Assembly (NCBI RefSeq): GCF_019097595.1
Contig: NC_080717.1
Coordinates: 18,762,336 to 18,826,335 of the forward strand
Origin: Hemibagrus wyckioides
Taxonomy: Eukaryota > Chordata > Actinopteri > Siluriformes > Bagridae
Direction: 5' to 3'
Length of the DNA stretch: 64,000 bases
Part shown: positions 58,220-64,000 of the stretch, piece by piece
How the letters are laid out: each line of letters begins with the position of its first letter
How positions within the stretch are numbered: position 1 is the first letter of the stretch
The notes under the pieces: generated by a model
What the model was told of the DNA's origin: nothing
Database searches by the model: none
The model's input: only the letters and a program-made list of their open reading frames with translations
Made by a program: the position numbers and the translations under genes

Positions 58220-59210
58220 CACGTTTTTTCACGTTTCCAGACCAAATTGAGGGTACAAGTGATAAGAGACTAGGAGGCCCAGCAACAATAAAACCTACAG
58301 TTTGTAGTAAACTTTTTTGTGAGATAATGCTGCTATGAATAATTTGCTTATGTCACCATCCACTAGTAGCCTTTTTTTGGGCAGACTGTTCAATTCCAAT
58401 ATGTCTGCCCAACATATACTTTTTTTAATATCAGGTTTCCTCTGTTTATATGTGTTTTGATGATGGAGATAAACTGTCTAACACATCATTCCATAATCTC
58501 CTATAGCTGTTTAAGATCTGGTGATATTGTGGATTCATGCTTGAGGAAAGAGCTCTCATCAAAACAGAAATGTTTTATCCTAGAATAAACGTGACCAAGC
58601 AGAACTTTCTACTGAAGTAAACCTAAACCATGGCAAAAACACCAGACACAGCATAACACTGTCACTGTTTCTTCCTTTCATTTCATTTCAATTCATACAT
58701 TTATTAGTTAAGAGATTCAATATGAGTTCTCCATATTATCCTCAGTGGAATATCTTGATATTTAGAACACCAGTATCTTACACGCTAGGTAACAGTTTTT
58801 GCTCCCAAACTATTCATAAGGATTTGCACACATTTTGCAACTCTACATAAACAGTAGACAAAATGAAACACTGACTCCAAAACCAAAAATACTCCAAATA
58901 TTGCTCTTTTTCCCTTAAATATGCCTGTTGATACTGAACTCTCCAGGCATAGAGGAAGGCACACTCCAGGCACACGTAGTTTATATGTACTTGTTTCATC
59001 CAGTTGTTTGTCTTTTACTTCTTTCACCATTGACAAAAGAAGAGCTGATTCTCATGGCTAAATCAGGAAGCTGTCGAATGGTTGTGATGGACTTTAGCTG
59101 AAAACTCTGCAAACACATGACACCATTGCCAAATATGGGAGAGATGACTCCATGTGTGTTCATAAAGAAATGGCAATTATGTCAAAAAGGTTTTGTAAAT
59201 ATAGTGACAT

Positions 59211-59212
<2 letters not shown>

Positions 59213-59276
<64 letters not shown>
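59213..59276. repeat. (AAT)n microsatellite
   Basis: About 20 AAT units, essentially pure. Confidence 0.98.
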
Positions 59277-59435
59277 TGATTATTTCCACTATATTTTAAA
59301 CTTTTGGAACCCTCTGTTCTAGGATAAAATTCATAGAATTGTAATGAATTATTCACTAGTATATTTATTTATGATTTATATTGTTTATTAGTGGAATAAA
59401 TTAATCGAATATATAAATTTAACAATAATTAACTG

Positions 59436-59439
<4 letters not shown>

Positions 59440-59468
<29 letters not shown>
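59440..59468. repeat. (GT)n microsatellite
   Basis: A pure GT run of about 28 bases. Confidence 0.97.
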
Positions 59469-59471
<3 letters not shown>

Positions 59472-59999
59472 CTTCCAGCTGTTTGGAAGATATGACCAGT
59501 GGAAACATTTTTAGACATTTCACAGAAAAACTTGCTGCAAAAGTAATGGCTTTTTCCCCCCATGTAGAACTTCAAAACATGCGGAAATGTGGAGAAAAGC
59601 TCATCTTCCCCCTCAATCTGTTTAAAGGTGATTTATAAAGATGTGCATGTAATGTCCTTGTCTTTTCAAAATATAGAATAAGAGTTTATCATGGAATATA
59701 TCCTTCTAGATTTTTATTCGATTGTGTTTAATCTTTTGCGCAAAACTAGTGAGCGTGTCTTGTGTGTGCATTCACCTGAAACTTTTACTTGTTATTGTAC
59801 ATAAAACTTCATGGTTCTTGGTATACTTGTAAAAAGCATATCGCATAACACACACAAACACGAGCGCGCGCACACGGGAAAAAAAAACCCTGGTGCATCC
59901 TTTTGGCATAATCAAGCCCTGCGCGTAAAACTCGCTCAGTTTCCGGTGATTATGAACAACTTGTTTGAAAGGCACAGTGTAACGCAGCGCCCGTTAGCT

Positions 60000-60213
60000 G
60001 GAATCACTCTAATTGGCCTCGAGAGGACGCGGCGCTCCAGTCCAAGTGAACACGGACAGTCAGCTGGGGAGGGCACCTGTCAGTCACACTCCGCCTTTAT
60101 AACCGCGCGCAGCCCGCAGCCTCCGTGAATAAAACGCGCGGGTCCGAAGGCGTGTAAGACACGCGTGACAGAAAGTTATTAACAGGCGACTTTTTCTGAT
60201 TCTTTCTGCGGAA
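60000..60213 (+). promoter_or_regulatory. gpr151 core promoter and 5' UTR
   Basis: GC- and CpG-rich flank with a TATA-like TTTATAA at 60096-60102 (CCGCCTTTATAACCGCGCGC). Transcription would be expected to start near 60125-60135, giving a leader of about 80 bases. No upstream ATG lies between that point and the start codon. Confidence 0.5.
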
Positions 60214-61509
60214 ATGGACAAACTGCAGGACGGGAACTTCAGCGCGCCTAACGGCACCTTGAACAGACGCTCGTTTTTGGAGAAAGGCGCATATCAGCAC
60301 CTGCAGCAAGGCGACCTGAAGGTGCTGGTGCCGGTAGGGCTGGGCGTCATCTCCGTGCTAGGCTTCATTGCAAACGCCACCGCGGTGGGAGTGCTGGTGG
60401 GCAACGCGCGTAAAAGCAAGCTCTCCCTTATTAACGCGCTCATTCTCAACCTCCTGATGGCTGACGGTCTGCTGCTGGCTTTTGCGGTCCCGTTTAAAGC
60501 CACTGCGTACTCGCGCGAAAGCTGGACTCTGGGCTTAGTCGTGTGCAAAACGTGCGAATGGTTCGTGCATTCCTGCATGGCGGCAAAGAGTTTCACGGTG
60601 GCCATCATGGCAAAGGCATGCTACAGGTACGTCAGTAACCCGACCAAGCAAGTCACGATCCGCCTTAAGACTATCGTGGTGGTGCTGCTCTTCACATGGC
60701 TCTTGGCTTGCGTCCTCCCACTCCCCCACTGGCTCTTCACGTCGCTGCAGATGGAAGAGGGTGGACTGCTGTGCGTGCTCGAGGTGCCACCAGAAGCCCG
60801 TGAGTTTATGTCCTTTTACGTGAAGGCGTACCCTCTGGTGGCCTTTTGCGCACCACTTAGCTTCGCGCTGCTTTACTTCTGGCGCGCGTACGGCCGATGC
60901 CAACGCCGCTGCAGCAAGACGCAGAACCTGCGAGCACAGATCCGGTCGCGCAAGCTTACCCTGATGCTGTTCGGCCTGACCGTGGCCATGGCCACCATGT
61001 GGGTGCCACAATGGGTGTCGTGGGTGTGGATGAGGCACGCAGCGGACAGCGACGGCCCCGTGCCGCCCGTGCTCTTTGCCGTTTCAGCACAGTTCGTCAT
61101 GTTTACCATCTCGCTAGCCAACCCGCTCATAGTGCTCGCGCTGTCTGAGGAATTCCGAGAGGGCTACAAGGGCCTGTGGCGGCGTCTCACGCTGCGCAAA
61201 CACGCTCCCAAGCAGCAACCTAAACCCGGGCCGCACGCGCCCACTGCGCCCAGGTCGCCTACACCGCGACCCGAGGCTTCGGCCCACCTTCCACCAAGGA
61301 GTACCGACGAGTCCCTACCAGACAAGCAGCAGCAGCAACAACAGCAGCAGCAGCAACAACAGGAGGAAGGTTCCGGAAACGGCAATAAAGATGGCCTGGT
61401 GCCGCCTGATGTGGAGCAGTTCTGGCACGAGCGCGAGAGTGGCTCCATGTCCCAGGAGAACGACCCCGTACCTTGGGAGCATCAGGACCCCAAAGAGGGC
61501 AAGCAGTAG
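60214..61509 (+). CDS. gpr151: gpr151, orphan class A GPCR (intronless, 431 aa)
   Basis: GPR151 is a galanin-receptor-like orphan receptor, expressed in habenula neurons in mammals and zebrafish. N-glycosylation sites are N8 (NFS) and N13 (NGT). Seven hydrophobic segments lie at about 36-62, 71-95, 108-137, 152-174, 200-223, 247-272 and 285-309. N54 and D84 are the helix 1 and 2 anchors, and C111 or C114 can pair with C187. The DRY motif is replaced by A135-C136-Y137 and NPxxY by NPLIV (303-307), as in the human protein. Strongly diagnostic are YFWRAY, KTQNLR.QIRS and the C-terminal DVEQFWHER and NDP.PWEH boxes. A proline-rich tail (333-365) and 12 glutamines (372-383) enlarge the C terminus; human GPR151 has 419 residues. 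The start has a good context (GAAATGG). The coding sequence is markedly GC-richer than its surroundings. Confidence 0.95.
   Translation: MDKLQDGNFSAPNGTLNRRSFLEKGAYQHLQQGDLKVLVPVGLGVISVLGFIANATAVGVLVGNARKSKLSLINALILNLLMADGLLLAFAVPFKATAYSRESWTLGLVVCKTCEWFVHSCMAAKSFTVAIMAKACYRYVSNPTKQVTIRLKTIVVVLLFTWLLACVLPLPHWLFTSLQMEEGGLLCVLEVPPEAREFMSFYVKAYPLVAFCAPLSFALLYFWRAYGRCQRRCSKTQNLRAQIRSRKLTLMLFGLTVAMATMWVPQWVSWVWMRHAADSDGPVPPVLFAVSAQFVMFTISLANPLIVLALSEEFREGYKGLWRRLTLRKHAPKQQPKPGPHAPTAPRSPTPRPEASAHLPPRSTDESLPDKQQQQQQQQQQQQEEGSGNGNKDGLVPPDVEQFWHERESGSMSQENDPVPWEHQDPKEGKQ
61322..61362 (+). repeat. CAG/CAA repeat encoding 12 glutamines in gpr151
   Basis: Seven or more CAG and several CAA codons alternate, giving residues 372-383. 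It lies in the cytoplasmic tail between the proline-rich part and the conserved PDVEQFWHER box. Confidence 0.95.
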
Positions 61510-62150
61510 CCTAAACACTACCCGAGAAGCAACACACACACACACACACACCACTCAGCTCTCACACGCGCAACAGGAATTACAGCAGCTACAACCAAGT
61601 GACCTCACGCAAACTCGACACACAGGCTAAATCACATAATTGGACATATAAAGCTGTACATGGTGTGACGTCAATATTCTACACCATATACACACACAAA
61701 CATTGCATTCATGTACCTGCTAAAAGATGAACGCACCACCAGCAAACTGTAGGTCTTCTGAAACAAGGTTCCAACCAGAGACACAATATAAACATCCCTG
61801 AAAGATCATCCGACCAGTACCATTTGTGGAATATATTGAATAAATTCACGTTGTTATTTGTCGTAATATAACTTGAGAATGGTTTGGTTTGTTGGCTCCT
61901 GTAGAGAAAAGTTTCATGTGTTATATTTTGTGATCCAGAGAGATTATGCTCTACATTTACATGTCTTCTTGCCTGATATTAAGAAACTGTAAATAGCACA
62001 TATCTGGATTGAAAATGTTAGCAAATTTCCTTGTACAATTCTCCAAATAGTGCGAATTTATTTCCACAAATAGAACTATTACACCTGTAAAATATAAGAG
62101 GAAATGTTTTGTATATGTATTTGAGCAAAAATAAATTATGTTCCAGATAA
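61510..62150 (+). other. gpr151: gpr151 3' UTR
   Basis: A (CA)n run lies at 61531-61551. AATAAA signals occur at 61839-61844 and 62130-62135. The region runs to within about 120 bases of the presumed tcerg1 polyadenylation site. Confidence 0.55.
62130..62135 (+). terminator. Putative distal gpr151 polyadenylation signal
   Basis: AATAAA in GCAAAAATAAATTATG. A nearer alternative is AATAAA at 61839-61844. Confidence 0.45.
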
Positions 62151-62254
62151 ATCCTAAGGCATGGCCTGTATTTGATCTGTATCCAATTTTCCAGTAAGAA
62201 AATGAAAATATAAACTGAAACATTATTTTAAGAAGACTAAAGAAATATCAACAA

Positions 62255-63113
62255 TGTAAAAAAGTAGGTTGCCTTTATTCCAGTCAACTTGTACAGAAAC
62301 ACTGAAGCTACAAAAATGGTAATCTTTTCAAAAACATTTGATCAATTAAATTAAACCCCACTAGCAGCAGACTGGCACCGTCACTGCTTGCACAGACTAA
62401 CATTACATACGGTAATGAAGGAATCAACACCCATCCATTATTTAAAAAATATCTTACATTTTACACAAGTTGTCAGTTAAAATAACAGATGAACCGAGCT
62501 GCTTCAGTAGACGAAAGCCACAGTGGATGACTGCAGTCCCAAATATGAGAGATAAACTGTGGATCCTGGTTTTGAGAATCAAACCATTTGTACAAAAGTC
62601 AAAGCAAAAGAGAGAGAGCATGGCAGAATTTATGAACCACGGTTCGGCCACAGGTTCTGAAAAAAGGAGTGGATGAAAAAGTAGGGGGTACAGGTGGTCA
62701 CTGCTCCTGGGCATTTTCCTTGGCACAGAACAAACCCTGTAGAACTAATGCAAACGTTCATCACACTAACGGGATCAGGTGGGTTCGCCTGGGCATGGAA
62801 CGGATCCCTGCTTGCACTGCCACTCTAACCGTTTTAGACAGATGTTCTCAGCTATCACTCAGGCAAGCAGTGAATTTTCACAGAAGTTCATCAGCACACC
62901 TGCTTCCACTGGTCATACAGCTGAGTTCACTCAGATGTTCTGAGGCAGTGTACAAATGATAAATGGTACCAAAAACCTGCATCCTAGAACAGTGCCTGTT
63001 TCTGGCCTGACGAATTTAAGCAATGGATGGCCCTCTGTAAATGATGAGTGGGAAGAATAAAGAGAAAAAAAAAAAACGTTGGTGGTCTGGAACGGGTGTG
63101 TATTTGAGATGGA
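62255..63113 (-). other. tcerg1: tcerg1 3' UTR
   Basis: Sequence between the tcerg1 stop and its presumed polyadenylation signal. A poly-A run on the plus strand lies at 63065-63076. The open frames here are not supported as genes. Confidence 0.6.
62274..62279 (-). terminator. Putative tcerg1 polyadenylation signal
   Basis: AATAAA on the minus strand (TTTATT on plus), about 0.83 kb after the tcerg1 stop codon. Confidence 0.5.
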
Positions 63114-63315
63114 TCACTTAGTGGAACGCCGGGCAGGCTCGAAGGCTGTGGGAGGAGGCGGGGGTCCTCTGCGCTCCAGCTCCTCCACATATGCCATGAT
63201 GAGTTTATGTCTCTCATCTGGCATACAGTCTAGTACCAGATAGCGTTTATCGTTCTGCAGGATCTTCGTCATGTCCGTCAGGTGCTGCTCGGACTCCTGA
63301 ATCAACTTGCGTGAT
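63114..63315 (-). CDS. tcerg1: tcerg1 last coding exon (partial gene)
   Basis: The minus-strand acceptor ATTCTTTCGCATCAG precedes 202 coding bases ending TGA at 63116-63114. The frame reads SRKLIQESEQHLTDMTKILQ, then NDKRYLVLDCMPDERHKLIM, AYVEELERRGPPPPPTAFEP and ARRSTK. This is the C terminus of TCERG1 (CA150), which contains the end of its last FF domain and the invariant RRGPPPPPT..EP.RRSTK tail. TCERG1 is a nuclear WW/FF-domain protein that couples transcription elongation and splicing through phosphorylated RNA polymerase II. The remaining exons lie right of the window. The gene converges on gpr151. Confidence 0.95.
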
Positions 63316-64000
63316 CTGATGCGAAAGAATAAACATTTACAATCACTTCCACTATTAAACTTTAAAAACTTATATGTAATAAAACTAGTGTGGCTGAAAT
63401 CAAACCGTTAGTACATTTAAAAAAATGTCTTTGAAGCAATTAACATATTTCTGAAGTCTAAAAATTAAAATCATCCCTAGCATGTGCCACTACCATCTAT
63501 AAAAGAACAGCACAGTCTCCTATGCTCTATTAAAGTGTCTCTAGAGAACAGGGTACAGTCTCTCCTGCTCTATCAAAGTGTCTCTAAAAAATAGAGCAGT
63601 CTCCCACACTACCATAATGCCTCTAGAGAAAAGCACTTAGTACTCCATGTTATATTGTAGAGTCTTTAGAGAATAGCCCAGACTTCCATACTCTATCAGT
63701 GTCTTTAGAAAACAGGGCAGTCTCCCATAAGCCATTTTACAGTATGTGCAGTCTCTCATGCTCTATTACGGTCTCTCTAGAGAATCACATGCTCCTTCAC
63801 AGCATGTCTCCTACACAATATCTCTGGAGAGCAGTGGACTGTCTCCTGTGCTCCATCACAGCCCCTGTCCTATCTGGACAATTGTTGTACTCTATACACA
63901 GCTCATTCAAATAGAAATAAAGTTTCTTATAAATGATTTTACAAATAATATACATTATGAACATGTGTTATGTTGACTCTGATACTTGGATTTTATTTGG
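63316..64000 (-). other. tcerg1 last intron (partial)
   Basis: Intron sequence to the window edge. It holds a degenerate minisatellite at 63510-63870. No further exon is visible. Confidence 0.8.
63510..63870. repeat. Degenerate minisatellite, period about 41-44 bases
   Basis: About eight imperfect units of the pattern CAGTCTCC..GCTCTAT...GTGTCTCTAGAGAA.AG start near 63512, 63556, 63597, 63638, 63679, 63718, 63748 and 63838. Confidence 0.8.

Larger units (their letters stand above)
56901..60090. other. Intergenic region ppp2r2b - gpr151
   Basis: 3.2 kb with a SINE-like copy (57401-57621), a truncated Tc1-like family B copy (57960-58219), an (AAT)n array (59213-59276) and a (GT)n run (59440-59468). 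No gene recognised. Confidence 0.7.

Noticed and set aside
60535..61038. 167-codon minus-strand open frame inside gpr151
   Set aside because: Antisense shadow in a GC-rich coding sequence.
1..64000. CRISPR arrays, operons, prophage or other prokaryotic systems
   Set aside because: The sequence is clearly vertebrate; the tandem repeats seen are micro- and minisatellites without spacer structure.

Overview
This window is vertebrate nuclear DNA, almost certainly from a teleost. The evidence is intron-split genes with GT/AG junctions, abundant GT/GA/AAT microsatellites, many degenerate Tc1/mariner-type elements, tRNA-derived SINEs, and a vertebrate-specific gene set. The SINE tails and the Tc1 deletion derivatives suggest an otophysan fish, perhaps a catfish, but that is only an inference.

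Layout. (1) Positions 1-3239, minus strand: the first four coding exons of tmco6, with the gene running off the left edge. (2) Positions about 5.3-56.9 kb, plus strand: the whole of ppp2r2b, the beta-type B55 regulatory subunit of protein phosphatase 2A. It has three alternative coding leaders: a B-alpha-like two-exon leader at 5414-5589, the mitochondrial B-beta-2 leader at 9143-9221, and the B-beta-1 leader at 29387-29456. All three end in codon phase 1 and can splice to the same exon 2 at 40704. Eight common exons then run to a stop at 55344. Every junction keeps frame, and the B-beta-1 product is 443 residues. (3) Positions 60214-61509, plus strand: gpr151, an intronless orphan GPCR of 431 residues. 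(4) Positions 62.3-64 kb, minus strand: the last coding exon and 3' UTR of tcerg1, convergent with gpr151. The order TCERG1-GPR151-PPP2R2B is the one found on human 5q32. The tmco6 neighbour on the other side is not the human arrangement, where STK32A sits there.

The rest is intron and intergenic DNA. Two Tc1-like families dominate the mobile elements. One is a 510-550 bp internally deleted (MITE-like) family, with five copies plus a relic of its longer parent. The other is a family with CACTATATTGCC ends. A third Tc1-like element sits in intron 3, together with SINEs, a LINE 3' end and simple repeats.

The most notable observation is the B-alpha-like two-exon leader of ppp2r2b. It is too short and too split to appear as an open reading frame, but its splice phases, its WCF.QVKG motif and its length match the N terminus of B55-alpha/delta. 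No bacterial, viral or CRISPR-type system is present, and I see no wholly new class of system.
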